Positions 16,348 to 25,341 of a stretch of DNA of 64,000 nt are shown in pieces. Under the pieces are notes generated by a model that ran no database searches, was not told the DNA's origin, and saw only the letters and a list, made by a program, of their open reading frames with translations. This stretch comes from Cyclobacteriaceae bacterium (GTDB taxonomy: Bacteria; Bacteroidota; Bacteroidia; Cytophagales; Cyclobacteriaceae): the NCBI GenBank assembly GCA_025455015.1, contig JALONI010000014.1:24558-88557 (forward strand), given 5' to 3'. Numbering within the stretch: the first letter of the stretch is position 1; every line of letters starts with the position of its first letter. A program made the translations under genes and the position numbers.

Positions 16348-17184
16348 ATGCAGGACCTCAAAATCACCGTTATCCAATCCGATTTGCACTGGGAGGACAC
16401 CGGGGCCAATTTGGCCATGTTTGAAGAGAAAATCTGGCAGATAGGCCAAACCACGGATGTGATTGTACTGCCCGAAATGTTCACCACGGGCTTTAGTATG
16501 AACGTGCGCAAGCAGGCCGAAATGATGAACCTGCGCACCTTCAAGTGGATGCGCCAAATGGCCGACCAAACGGGGGCCCTCCTGCTGGGCAGCTTTATGG
16601 CCAACGTGCACGAGCGCTACTACAACCGCCTGCTGTGGATGGAGCCGGGCGGCAACTTCAAAACCTACGACAAACGGCACCTGTTCCGCATGTCTGACGA
16701 GCACCAGGTGTACACCCCGGGCGAAAGCCTGCTCATTGGCCATTGGAAGGGCTGGCGCATTTGCCCGTTGGTATGTTATGATTTGCGCTTCCCGGTGTGG
16801 AGCCGCAACCGCTGGAATGCCACCCTCAAAAAGTTGTCGTACGATTTGTTGATCTATGTTGCCAACTGGCCGGAAGTGCGCATCCATGCGTGGGAAACGC
16901 TGCTCAAAGCACGGGCCATCGAAAACCTGAGCTACGTGGTGGGCGTGAACCGCGTGGGCATGGATGGGCGCGGTGTGGAATACACCGGCCAATCGGCTGT
17001 GATTGGGCCCAAAGGCGATGCGATCTTTAGCCTGGACGGGATGGAGGCTATCAAAACCGTTGAACTGAGCGCCAACTCGCTCAGCGCCTACCGCGACCGT
17101 TTTCCCGCGTACCTCGATGCTGATGACTTCACCTTGGAAGCCGAGGCATACGAAGAACGGGATTACCTGCCCGGTTTGAGCTGA
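16348..17184 (+). CDS. Carbon-nitrogen hydrolase, omega-amidase (YafV/NIT2-like)
   Basis: 278 residues with the nitrilase-superfamily triad visible: Glu in VLPEMFTTGFSM, Lys in TYDKRHLFRM and the nucleophile Cys in PLVCYDLRFPVWSRN. The FTTGF and RFPVWSRN sequences are specific to the YafV/omega-amidase branch, which hydrolyses alpha-ketoglutaramate. ATG 16348 gives the standard N-terminus (LKITVIQSDLHWED); the 21 residues encoded upstream do not fit. The neighbouring aminotransferase supports a methionine-salvage or glutamine-transaminase pathway. The 3' end overlaps a convergent unknown gene by 22 bases. Confidence 0.92.
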   Translation: MQDLKITVIQSDLHWEDTGANLAMFEEKIWQIGQTTDVIVLPEMFTTGFSMNVRKQAEMMNLRTFKWMRQMADQTGALLLGSFMANVHERYYNRLLWMEPGGNFKTYDKRHLFRMSDEHQVYTPGESLLIGHWKGWRICPLVCYDLRFPVWSRNRWNATLKKLSYDLLIYVANWPEVRIHAWETLLKARAIENLSYVVGVNRVGMDGRGVEYTGQSAVIGPKGDAIFSLDGMEAIKTVELSANSLSAYRDRFPAYLDADDFTLEAEAYEERDYLPGLS

Positions 17185-17573
17185 TCAACGGCAAACGCCC
17201 GTATTCTCTCGCGCAGTTCCCCCTCGTCAACGTTATTGGAAAGTTTATCCTGCCAAGCCGCCAGCATTTTGGTTGCCATGGCGTTTTCACCGCGCAGCAC
17301 CACCCGCGCCACCTTGTGAGGCCAGGTAAACAACTGGTGAAAAATCGGCAAAGCTGACCCCAAGGGTGCCCCGGGCACCGCCTCCACCAGCACAAAAATT
17401 GAATGGGCCTGTTCGCAGAGCGGCAAAACCAACTCTGCCACGGCCGCTTCCGACCCGCTGTCCATTTCAGCACCCACCACATCATCCGCCAGGGCCGAGG
17501 CAAACCGCAACCACGGTTGCAGGTACCCGAATTGTCGCCAATCGCCCACGCGTATCTGCAGAAACAGTTTCAT
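17163..17573 (-). CDS. Conserved-looking protein of unknown function
   Basis: 136 residues, soluble, with mixed alpha/beta character and no recognisable motif. It begins MKLFLQIRVGDW and contains a run of hydrophobic beta-like segments (SIFVLVEAVPG). The gene faces purH across a 95-base gap that would carry both promoters. Its 3' end overlaps the nitrilase. Reading frame quality is good and the start has no competitor, so I think it is a real gene, but its role is unknown. Confidence 0.5.
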   Translation of the reverse strand: MKLFLQIRVGDWRQFGYLQPWLRFASALADDVVGAEMDSGSEAAVAELVLPLCEQAHSIFVLVEAVPGAPLGSALPIFHQLFTWPHKVARVVLRGENAMATKMLAAWQDKLSNNVDEGELRERIRAFAVDQLKPGR

Positions 17574-17638
17574 GGATTTTCCCGGTGCAAGAACGCCAGA
17601 ATTTGGGTGAAGTTGTTGAGATCGGGGGCAAAGAAACC

Positions 17639-17646
17639 TACTTTTG
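17639..17646 (+). promoter_or_regulatory. Bacteroidota promoter of purH
   Basis: TACTTTTG fits the TAnnTTTG -7 box; a TTG at 17616-17618 lies 20 bases upstream as a plausible -33 element. The purH start is 22 bases downstream. Confidence 0.65.
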
Positions 17647-17668
17647 CGCCTCCGAAAACCACCTGGTC

Positions 17669-19195
17669 ATGTCCGTTAAAAAAATCAAGCGCGCGCTCAT
17701 TTCCGTCTACCACAAAGACCAGCTCGAACCCCTCATCCGCACCTTAGCCAACCAAGGCGTGGCGTTTGTTTCCACGGGCGGCACCCAGGACTTCATTGAA
17801 ACGTTGGGCTACTCCGTCATCCCCGTGGAAAAACTAACCGGCTATCCTTCCATTTTTGGCGGTCGCGTCAAGACGTTGCATCCGGCTGTTTTCGGTGGCA
17901 TTCTCTTCCGAAGAGACGAGGCGGGCGATGTGGCCCAAGCGGTGGAGTTTGGCATTGATTCCATCGATTTGGTGGTGGTGGATTTGTACCCTTTTGAAGA
18001 AACGGTGGCGGGCGGTGGCAGCGAAGAAGCCATTATTGAAAAAATTGACATTGGCGGCATTTCGCTGATCCGGGCCGCAGCCAAAAATCATCGCGATGTG
18101 CTCATTGTCGCTTCGCGCGAACACTACCCCGCCCTGCAGAACCTGTTAGAAACAAAAGAGGGCCATACGGAGCTGGCCGACCGCAAGCGATTTGCCGCTT
18201 GGGCGTTCAACGTAACATCGCATTACGACACGGCCATTTTCAACTACTTCAACCGGACCGAGCACGTACCCGCACTAAAAATCAGCCAACCCGCTGGCAC
18301 ACCGCTGCGCTATGGCGAAAACCCCCATCAACAAGCAACCTTTTATGGCAACCTGACACGCCTGTTTGATCAACTCAACGGCAAGGAGCTTTCGTACAAC
18401 AACCTGGTGGATGTGGATGCCGCCATCAACTTGGTGGCAGAGTTTGCGGGCGAAACCGCCTTTGTCATCATTAAACACACCAACGCGTGTGGCGTGGCCA
18501 CAGGTCAATCGGTGAGCGAGGCGTACCAAAAAGCCTTCCAGGCCGATACGGTTTCGGCCTTTGGTGGCGTGCTGGCCAGCAACCAACCGGTTGATTTGCC
18601 CGCAGCCGAAGCAATGAACGCGCTGTTTTTTGAGATACTGGTGGCCCCGGGGTTTACGGATGAAGCGCTGGCGCTGTTGAAAGGGAAAAAGAACCGCATT
18701 TTGCTGAGGCAAAAAGAACTGCTGGCGCCCACCAAACAGGTGAAAACGCTGCTAAATGGATTTGTCGAGCAGGATTTCGATCTGAAAACAGATGCCCGTG
18801 ACGATTTGAAGACAGTGACAAAGAAAGCCCCCACACCCCGCGAAACAAACGCATTGCTCTTCGCAAGCAAAATCTGCAAGCACACCAAATCAAACACCAT
18901 CATATTGGCGGTGGAAGGCCAACTGCTGGCCAGCGGTGTCGGGCAAACCAGCCGGGTAGACGCCCTCAAACAGGCGATCGAAAAAGCCAAGGCTTTTGGG
19001 TTTAGCCTGCACGGGGCCGTAATGGCCTCCGATGCGTTTTTTCCGTTTCCGGATTGCGTGGAGATAGCGGGCCAGCAAGGCATCAGCGCGGTGATCCAGC
19101 CGGGCGGCTCCATCAAAGACAAAGACTCCATCGACTATTGCGACCAGCACGGAATGGCCATGGTGTTTACCGGATTCAGACATTTTAAGCATTAG
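17669..19195 (+). CDS. purH: Bifunctional AICAR formyltransferase / IMP cyclohydrolase
   Basis: Catalyses the last two steps of IMP synthesis. The 508 residues have the N-terminal MGS-like IMP cyclohydrolase domain (RALISVYHKDQLEPLI, STGGTQDFI, GGRVKTLHPAVFGGIL) and the C-terminal transformylase domain (LRYGENPHQQATFYG, the catalytic IKHTNACGVA, SDAFFPFPD and the end GMAMVFTGFRHFKH). ATG 17669 fits both the family N-terminus and the promoter; the long upstream extension runs through the divergent gene and is spurious. Confidence 0.98.
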   Translation: MSVKKIKRALISVYHKDQLEPLIRTLANQGVAFVSTGGTQDFIETLGYSVIPVEKLTGYPSIFGGRVKTLHPAVFGGILFRRDEAGDVAQAVEFGIDSIDLVVVDLYPFEETVAGGGSEEAIIEKIDIGGISLIRAAAKNHRDVLIVASREHYPALQNLLETKEGHTELADRKRFAAWAFNVTSHYDTAIFNYFNRTEHVPALKISQPAGTPLRYGENPHQQATFYGNLTRLFDQLNGKELSYNNLVDVDAAINLVAEFAGETAFVIIKHTNACGVATGQSVSEAYQKAFQADTVSAFGGVLASNQPVDLPAAEAMNALFFEILVAPGFTDEALALLKGKKNRILLRQKELLAPTKQVKTLLNGFVEQDFDLKTDARDDLKTVTKKAPTPRETNALLFASKICKHTKSNTIILAVEGQLLASGVGQTSRVDALKQAIEKAKAFGFSLHGAVMASDAFFPFPDCVEIAGQQGISAVIQPGGSIKDKDSIDYCDQHGMAMVFTGFRHFKH

Positions 19196-19227
19196 TTTTT
19201 TGCTATCTTTCTGCTCAAACAAGCGAA

Positions 19228-19407
19228 ATGGCTACTGTTGCGCAAAAAAAAACCTCCAAACGACCGGCAAAAAAAGTAACGCGTCCGCGGAGGACTGGCC
19301 AGCATGGTTTTGACGCGTACAAATATTTAGGTACGATCAAGCTATCGGGAGACGCGTTATCCATCCAAAAAAAAATGCGAAATGAGTGGGTTCAACCTGT
19401 TCGTTGA
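19228..19407 (+). CDS. Putative antitoxin partner of the PIN-domain gene
   Basis: 59 residues. The first 22 are very basic (Lys, Arg, Pro rich), and the rest contains YLGTIKLSGDALSIQKKMRNEW, a short strand-helix pattern like the C-terminal toxin-binding segments of small VapB-type antitoxins. It overlaps the following PIN-domain gene by 26 bases, the usual arrangement for such pairs. Its size and position, rather than a named family, support the call. Confidence 0.6.
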   Translation: MATVAQKKTSKRPAKKVTRPRRTGQHGFDAYKYLGTIKLSGDALSIQKKMRNEWVQPVR

Positions 19408-19760
19408 TACCAATATTATCATTTATCTCGTCCAGGGCGATCGTTCCGTTGCCCAAATGTTACACAGCAAAAATCTTTTTGCCTCTTTTATCACGGAAAT
19501 CGAGTTGTTGTCGTTTTCCAAAATCACAGCCCGGGAGCGCGCGACCATAAAATCTCTGCTCGCTGACATCCGGGTGATTCATTCTAACCCGGACATCACG
19601 ACCGAGGTGTTGGAGCTTATCGTTCGCCACCGAATTAAGTTGCCGGACGATCATAGCGGGAACCGCCCATTATATGCACTTGCCCCTGCTGACGGCAGAC
19701 ATTGCGTTGCAACAGCTAGACCACCCGCGGATAATTCCCTACGCCCCGCCCGCCAAGTAA
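19382..19760 (+). pseudogene. VapC-like PIN domain toxin, frameshifted
   Basis: The first 89 residues are a normal PIN domain: FVDTNIIIYLVQG with the first acidic residue, then TEIELLSFS with the second. At RIKLPD the frame breaks. Shifting frame after base 19649 restores IIAGTAHYMHLPLLTADIAL and a normal end at 19760; PIN domains have LPDAIIAATA here, so two bases coding the Ala appear lost. Joined, the protein would be about 126 residues, the normal length. The unshifted frame encodes a nonsense tail. Either the toxin has been disarmed or the sequence has an error. The antitoxin frame is intact. Confidence 0.8.
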
Positions 19761-19853
19761 GTTTTTCCTCATTTCTCGCGTAAAATTCCCCCGATTATTT
19801 CTGTAATTTCGAACGATTTTTAATTACCCGACCCCGAGGAGGACCGAACATAC

Positions 19854-20879
19854 ATGGCATTTTTTGATTTCTTCACCAGCGACATCGCAATTGACCTGGG
19901 CACCGCAAATACGCTGATTATTCATAAAGACAAGGTGGTGGTGGACGAGCCCTCCATCGTGGCGCTGGACAAAAACTCCGGCAAGGTGCTGGCCATCGGC
20001 CGCGAGGCCATGCAAATGCACGAAAAAACCCACGAAAACATCAAAACCATCCGCCCGCTCAAAGAAGGCGTGATTGCCGACTTCCACGCAGCGGAAATGA
20101 TGATCCGCGGCATGATCAAGATGATCGACACCGGCCGCAGGCTGTTCCCCCCGTCTTTGCGCATGGTCATCTGCATCCCTTCCGCCATCACCGAAGTGGA
20201 AAAACGGGCCGTGCGCGACTCGGCCGAACACGCCAACGCCAAAGAGGTGTACATGATCTATGAGCCCATCGCGGCTGCCATCGGCATCGGTATCGACATT
20301 GAGCAGCCTGTGGGCAACATGATTGTGGACATTGGCGGGGGAACCACCGACATAGCCGTCATTGCCCTGTCGGGTATTGTCTGCGACCAATCCATCCGCA
20401 TCGCGGGCGATACGTTTAACCGCGATATCCTGGACTACATGCGCAGGCAACACAACCTGCTGATTGGCGAGCGCACAGCCGAGCGGGTGAAAATCGAGGT
20501 AGGCTCTGCCCTAACCGAACTCGATGACGGGCCGGACGATTTTGAGATACGAGGCCGTGACCTGATGACGGGTATTCCCAAAACCATCAAGATATCCTAC
20601 TCCGAGGTGGCCTTTGCCCTTGACAAGAGCATCTCAAAACTGGAGGAGGCCGTGTTGAAGGCGTTGGAGTTGTCCCCGCCCGAAATCTCGGCTGATATTT
20701 ACGAGCGCGGTATCTACCTGACGGGTGGCGGAGCGTTGCTCCGTGGGCTGGACAAGCGCCTGGGCCTGAAGACCAAACTACCGATACACGTGGCGGAAGA
20801 CCCGCTGCGGGCCGTGGTGCGCGGCACGGGAGCTGCCTTGAAGAAACTTGATCACTACCGCAAAGTACTGATGTCGTGA
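19854..20879 (+). CDS. mreB: Rod shape-determining protein MreB
   Basis: Bacterial actin that organises lateral cell-wall synthesis. 341 residues with the expected actin-fold signatures: phosphate 1 DIAIDLGTANTLI, phosphate 2 MIVDIGGGTTDIAVI and the adenosine motif IYLTGGGALLRGLD. A membrane-binding N-terminal hydrophobic patch (MAFFDFF) is present. First gene of the five-gene mreBCD-mrdA-rodA operon; mreC begins 7 bases after its stop. Confidence 0.98.
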   Translation: MAFFDFFTSDIAIDLGTANTLIIHKDKVVVDEPSIVALDKNSGKVLAIGREAMQMHEKTHENIKTIRPLKEGVIADFHAAEMMIRGMIKMIDTGRRLFPPSLRMVICIPSAITEVEKRAVRDSAEHANAKEVYMIYEPIAAAIGIGIDIEQPVGNMIVDIGGGTTDIAVIALSGIVCDQSIRIAGDTFNRDILDYMRRQHNLLIGERTAERVKIEVGSALTELDDGPDDFEIRGRDLMTGIPKTIKISYSEVAFALDKSISKLEEAVLKALELSPPEISADIYERGIYLTGGGALLRGLDKRLGLKTKLPIHVAEDPLRAVVRGTGAALKKLDHYRKVLMS

Positions 20880-20886
20880 GCGAACG

Positions 20887-21723
20887 ATGGATCGGCTGCT
20901 GCGTTTTCTGTACACCTACCGCGTCTTCTTCACATTTTTTGTTTTAGAGTTACTGTGCGCCTGGATGATTGTAACCAACAATCAATACCAAAGCACTCGG
21001 TACTTCAACACGTCCAATCGCTGGGCCGCCAACCTGGCCGGTTTTTCGCACAACGTGCGAGAGTACTTCTCGCTGCGCGCCATCAATGAGGAACTGGCCA
21101 ACGAAAACGCCATGCTCCGAGATAAGCTCGAAAGAGAATCGCAACGCTTGTTTGTGCTGCAAAGTGGCTCCCGCGACTCCAGTGCCCTGCAGCGGTACTC
21201 ATATATTGGTGCCAAAGTAATCAACAACTCCACCCAACGATATAAAAATTTCATCACCATCAACCGCGGCCGGTTGGACAGCATTGCCCCGGGCATGGCG
21301 GTGGTGAGCAAAGACGGGGCCGTGGGAAAAGTGAAGTCCGTTTCTGACCACTACGCGGTGTTGATCTCGCTGTTGAATATTGACGATAATGTTTCGGCCA
21401 CCATCACCCGCACCGGGCACTTTGGCACAGCCCAATGGGATGGTCTTGACCCGCGCTACATCTCGCTGAAATACATTCCACGCCATGTAAAACCCCTGGT
21501 GGGCGACACCATCCGCACCTCTGGCTTCAATGCGGTTTTCCCGGAGGGCGTACTGATTGGCGTGGTGCGTGACGTGACACTGCCCGAGCAAGCTCCCTTT
21601 CACGACATCAAAGTTGAGCTGGCACAGGATTTTGACCGGCTGGCATACGTTAGCGTGGTGCGGAGCCACCTGCGGCAGGAAAAAGATTCGTTGGAAAAAA
21701 TCACGACAGGCATCGCCAAATGA
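20887..21723 (+). CDS. mreC: Rod shape-determining protein MreC
   Basis: 278 residues: one N-terminal transmembrane helix (about 10-26), a coiled-coil stretch rich in Glu and Leu (about 58-90, with ELANENAMLRDKLE), then the two beta-barrel periplasmic domain (INRGRLDSIAPGMAVVSKDG, RTSGFNAVFPEG). MreC links MreB to PBP2 and MreD. It overlaps mreD by 4 bases (ATGA). Confidence 0.95.
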   Translation: MDRLLRFLYTYRVFFTFFVLELLCAWMIVTNNQYQSTRYFNTSNRWAANLAGFSHNVREYFSLRAINEELANENAMLRDKLERESQRLFVLQSGSRDSSALQRYSYIGAKVINNSTQRYKNFITINRGRLDSIAPGMAVVSKDGAVGKVKSVSDHYAVLISLLNIDDNVSATITRTGHFGTAQWDGLDPRYISLKYIPRHVKPLVGDTIRTSGFNAVFPEGVLIGVVRDVTLPEQAPFHDIKVELAQDFDRLAYVSVVRSHLRQEKDSLEKITTGIAK

Positions 21724-22232
21724 CCCGCTCCCTGATCATACAAATCATCTCGTTTTTTGCGTACCTGCTACTTCAAGTGCTGTTGTTGAAGAACCTGGTA
21801 CTGTTCAACGTGGCCTTTTGCTTTTTTTATGTCGCGTTTATTTTGCTGCTCCCCCTGGAGACGAACTCGCTATCGCTGCTGGTGGTGAGTTTTTTGATGG
21901 GCTTTTTGGTGGATGTGTTTTATGACAGTTTGGGTATCCACACGGCCGCGTGCGTCTTGGTGGCCTACCTGCGCAAGTACTGGTTGGCGGCCATTACCCC
22001 CCAGGGCGGCTATGACGCGGGCGCCTCGCCCGCCATCGCGGCCAGCGGGCTGCAGTGGTTTATCGTGTATGCGCTGCCCCTGCTGTTTGTGCATCATGCC
22101 GCACTCTTCTTCATTGAGGCGGCTGGGTTTGGCCTGTTTTGGCATAGCATGCTCAAAATCATCGGGAGTGTGTTGTTTACGTTGACGTTGATGGTGTTGT
22201 TTCAATATCTTTCGTGGACTAACCGCAGATGA
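21720..22232 (+). CDS. mreD: Rod shape-determining protein MreD
   Basis: 170-residue membrane protein with five or six helices and few polar residues. MreD sequences diverge widely; the call rests on the helix pattern, the FLMGFLVDVFYDSLGIHTAA segment seen in Bacteroidota MreD, and its position between mreC and mrdA, overlapping each by 4 bases. Confidence 0.92.
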   Translation: MTRSLIIQIISFFAYLLLQVLLLKNLVLFNVAFCFFYVAFILLLPLETNSLSLLVVSFLMGFLVDVFYDSLGIHTAACVLVAYLRKYWLAAITPQGGYDAGASPAIAASGLQWFIVYALPLLFVHHAALFFIEAAGFGLFWHSMLKIIGSVLFTLTLMVLFQYLSWTNRR

Positions 22233-24046
22233 ACGAGGGAAGAAAAGAAATATTCCAACTGGCGATTGTATTGGTGGGGCTGGTGTTCCTCCTCAAGTTA
22301 TTTTTCATACAGGTACTCGACAACAAGTATGCTGAGCTGGCAGATAGCAATGCCATCCTCCGCCAAACCGAGTACCCGTTTCGCGGGCTGATCTATGACC
22401 GAAACGGGAAGTTGATCGTGTACAACACCCCGGAGTATAAGCTGGAGGTCATTTTGGATGATGTCACTTCATTCGACTCAGCGAAGTTTTGCCGCGTCTT
22501 CCATTTAACTGCCGCCCAATTGCGCGAAAAATGGAACGAGCTCAAACAGCGGAAGGAATTTTCGCAGGTTAAGCCCACCCTATTCCTCGACCAGATCTCG
22601 CACACGGAGTTTGCCCGCATGCAAGACCACCTGGACGACTTCCCCGGGTTTTATGTGCAAGTGCGCACCACGCGCTCGTACACCACTCCGGCCCTGGCCA
22701 ACGCGCTTGGCTACGTGAGTGAAGTGAGCAAGGAGCAAATCAAGGCCGATGCCTCCGGCACCTATCGGCAAGGCGATTACATTGGCCAGAGCGGCCTGGA
22801 AGCCTTTTATGAAAAACAACTCCGCGGTAAACGAGGCGTCCGCTTCCGTCTGCGCAACGCCAAAGGCATTGAAAAGGGGTCTTTTAAAGAGGGGCAATTT
22901 GACACATTGTCCATTCCGGGCGAGGATTTGACAACGAGCATTGATCTGGACTTGCAATTGTATGGCGAGTACCTCATGCGCGGGAAAGCCGGCAGCATCG
23001 TGGCCTTGGAGCCTGCCACGGGCGAAATCCTGTCATTGGTGTCGGGGCCTTCGTACGATCCAAACCTACTCACGGGTAGGCAGTATAGCTCGAATTTCAA
23101 GTTGATCAGCAGCGACACACTAAAGCCCCTGTTCAACCGGCCGCTGATGGCCCAATACCGGCCCGGCTCCATCTTCAAAATTGCCCAGGCCATGACGGCA
23201 CTGCAAGAGGGCGTCATCAACCCCGAAACGCGCATCCGCTGTGACCGCTCTATCATCAATTGCCACGGTGCCCACACCCACGAAGACCTGATGGGTGCCA
23301 TTGCCAACTCGTGCAACCCGTATTTTCACAACGTGTTGCGCAGAATGCTGAACAAAGGCAAGGCAAACGATCCCTTCTCGGACACGCGCATCGGCCTGGC
23401 CGAATGGAATGAGCACATCATGAGTTTTGGCTTTGGCAAACCCCTGGGTATTGACTTGCCCAACGAAAAAGGCGGGCTCATTCCCACGCCCGCGTATTAT
23501 GATCGCGCCTATCGCAATCGGCCCTGGAAGTTTTCCAATATCTACTCGATCGCCATTGGCGAAGGTGAAAATCTGGTGGTGCCCATTCAAATGGCCAACT
23601 TCGCTGCCACCGTGGCCAACCGCGGTTTTTACTACACGCCTCACCTGGTAAAGGCCATCGGCAAAAGCGGTCAGCCCTTGCCACAGTACACGCAAAAACA
23701 CCTGACCACCATTGACCCCAAACATTTTGAGGTGGCGGTAGACGCCATGCAAGCGGTGGTGGAGGGCGGCACCGGTCAATACCGCGCGAAACTGCAAGAC
23801 ATCTTGGTTTGCGGCAAAACCGGCACGGTGGAAAATCAACCTCCCATGCCCGACCACTCCGTCTTCATCGCCTTTGCCCCACGCGACAATCCAAAAATTG
23901 CCGTGGCCGTGTATGTTGAAGATGCGGGACAAGGGGCGCGCGCGGCCGCCTCTATTGCCAGTTTGATGATTGAGAAGTACCTGCTGGGGGGCACCAAGCG
24001 TCCTCACATTGAAAACTATGTGCTAGCCGGAAAATTCCTCGATTGA
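22229..24046 (+). CDS. mrdA: Penicillin-binding protein 2 (elongation transpeptidase)
   Basis: 605 residues: N-terminal transmembrane helix (about 9-27), pedestal/dimerisation domain, and a transpeptidase domain with SxxK as GSIFK, SxN as SCN and KTG as CGKTGTVE. PBP2 crosslinks lateral wall peptidoglycan with RodA. It overlaps mreD and rodA by 4 bases each, which suggests fixed stoichiometry. Confidence 0.97.
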   Translation: MNEGRKEIFQLAIVLVGLVFLLKLFFIQVLDNKYAELADSNAILRQTEYPFRGLIYDRNGKLIVYNTPEYKLEVILDDVTSFDSAKFCRVFHLTAAQLREKWNELKQRKEFSQVKPTLFLDQISHTEFARMQDHLDDFPGFYVQVRTTRSYTTPALANALGYVSEVSKEQIKADASGTYRQGDYIGQSGLEAFYEKQLRGKRGVRFRLRNAKGIEKGSFKEGQFDTLSIPGEDLTTSIDLDLQLYGEYLMRGKAGSIVALEPATGEILSLVSGPSYDPNLLTGRQYSSNFKLISSDTLKPLFNRPLMAQYRPGSIFKIAQAMTALQEGVINPETRIRCDRSIINCHGAHTHEDLMGAIANSCNPYFHNVLRRMLNKGKANDPFSDTRIGLAEWNEHIMSFGFGKPLGIDLPNEKGGLIPTPAYYDRAYRNRPWKFSNIYSIAIGEGENLVVPIQMANFAATVANRGFYYTPHLVKAIGKSGQPLPQYTQKHLTTIDPKHFEVAVDAMQAVVEGGTGQYRAKLQDILVCGKTGTVENQPPMPDHSVFIAFAPRDNPKIAVAVYVEDAGQGARAAASIASLMIEKYLLGGTKRPHIENYVLAGKFLD

Positions 24047-25338
24047 GAGCCAACGATACCATATCGACCGGGAAGCTGGACTGGGTGGCGGTTGCCTTGT
24101 ATGCGGCCATCCTGTTTTTGGGCTGGCTGAACATTTATGCAGCCGCGTATGACGAACAGACGAACAATTCGTTGTTTGTCATACCCGAGCGGCTGTCGGC
24201 CTTACCCTCGCAAATGAGGCAGTTCATTTTTATTTGCTTGTCGCTCTTGCTCATCGGCATGATCATGATCATCGACATGCGCTTTTTTGAAGCGGTGGCT
24301 TATGTGGCCTATGGCGTGGTTCTCTTTCTGCTGGTTTTGATGCCCTTTATCGGCAAAGAGGTGGGCGGCAATAAGAACTGGCTCGGCATCGGCTCGTTTG
24401 GCATACAGCCCTCTGAATTTGCCAAGTTTGCCACTGCGTTGGCGGTGGCTAAGCTCATCAACTCCCCGGGGTTCCGCATGGACAATTTCCGCAATCAAGT
24501 GGTTTGTTTTGCCCTGATCGGAGTGCCCATGGTATTGATTCTGGCACAAAAGGATACCGGTACTGCGTTGGTGTTTACTTCGTTCGTGCTGGTGTTTTTC
24601 CGCGAAGGTATGTCCCCCTTTCTGCTGGTGGTAGGCCTTTGTGCAGCCGCCATTTTTGTGCTTACGCTCATCATCCCCAACAACTGGTACCTGTACGGCA
24701 CCATTGGGGCGGTTTTGGTTTTGCTGATTGCGATGGGCAAGAAAAAGATTAAACGGATCGTTTTACTGACCACGGGTGCAGCGCTGCTGTGCCTGGTGAT
24801 TTGGAGCGTGGAATTCATTGTGACCGATGTACTGAAACCACACCAGCAAAACCGCGTCAAGGCATTGATCAATCCGGATGCCGACCCGCTGGGCTATGGG
24901 TGGAACGTAACCCAATCGAAAATTGCCATCGGCAGCGGAGGATTTGCCGGCAAGGGTTTTTTAAAGGGCACCCAAACCAAATTTGACTTTGTTCCCGAAC
25001 AGAGCACCGATTTCATTTTTTGCACCATCGGGGAAGAACACGGATGGCTGGGCAGCCTGGTCACCATTGGGCTGTTTGTGGCGTTGCTGCTGCGCGTGCT
25101 GTTTTTGGCCGAACGTCAGAAAAATCGGTTTTCGCGCGTGTATGGCTACGCGGTGGTGAGCATCCTGTTTTTTCACTTTGCCGTCAACATCGGCATGACG
25201 ATTGGTTTATTTCCGGTTATCGGTATCCCCCTTCCCTTTTTTAGCCACGGGGGCTCTTCGCTGTGGGCGTTTACGATTTTGCTGTTTATCCTGCTCAAGC
25301 TGGACGCACACCGAAGCGAGGTCTTGCAGCGGATTTAG
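24043..25338 (+). CDS. rodA: Rod shape-determining protein RodA (peptidoglycan polymerase)
   Basis: SEDS-family glycosyltransferase of 431 residues with about ten transmembrane helices. Conserved segments include GIGSFGIQPSEFAK, AQKDTGTALVF (with the catalytic Asp in a QKDTGT loop), GKGFLKGTQTKFDFVPEQSTDFIF, written here in parts as GKGFLKGTQ and PEQSTDFIF, and the C-terminal GIPLPFFSHGGSS. The TTG start overlaps the mrdA stop (TTGA). Last gene of the rod operon. Confidence 0.97.
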   Translation: MRANDTISTGKLDWVAVALYAAILFLGWLNIYAAAYDEQTNNSLFVIPERLSALPSQMRQFIFICLSLLLIGMIMIIDMRFFEAVAYVAYGVVLFLLVLMPFIGKEVGGNKNWLGIGSFGIQPSEFAKFATALAVAKLINSPGFRMDNFRNQVVCFALIGVPMVLILAQKDTGTALVFTSFVLVFFREGMSPFLLVVGLCAAAIFVLTLIIPNNWYLYGTIGAVLVLLIAMGKKKIKRIVLLTTGAALLCLVIWSVEFIVTDVLKPHQQNRVKALINPDADPLGYGWNVTQSKIAIGSGGFAGKGFLKGTQTKFDFVPEQSTDFIFCTIGEEHGWLGSLVTIGLFVALLLRVLFLAERQKNRFSRVYGYAVVSILFFHFAVNIGMTIGLFPVIGIPLPFFSHGGSSLWAFTILLFILLKLDAHRSEVLQRI

Positions 25339-25341
25339 TTG

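Noticed and set aside
17366..17668. Upstream extension of purH
   Set aside because: It overlaps the divergent gene and the promoter; the PurH domain begins at 17669.
23120..24007. A 295-codon minus-strand open frame inside the rod operon
   Set aside because: Antisense of mrdA, whose own frame has all PBP2 motifs.
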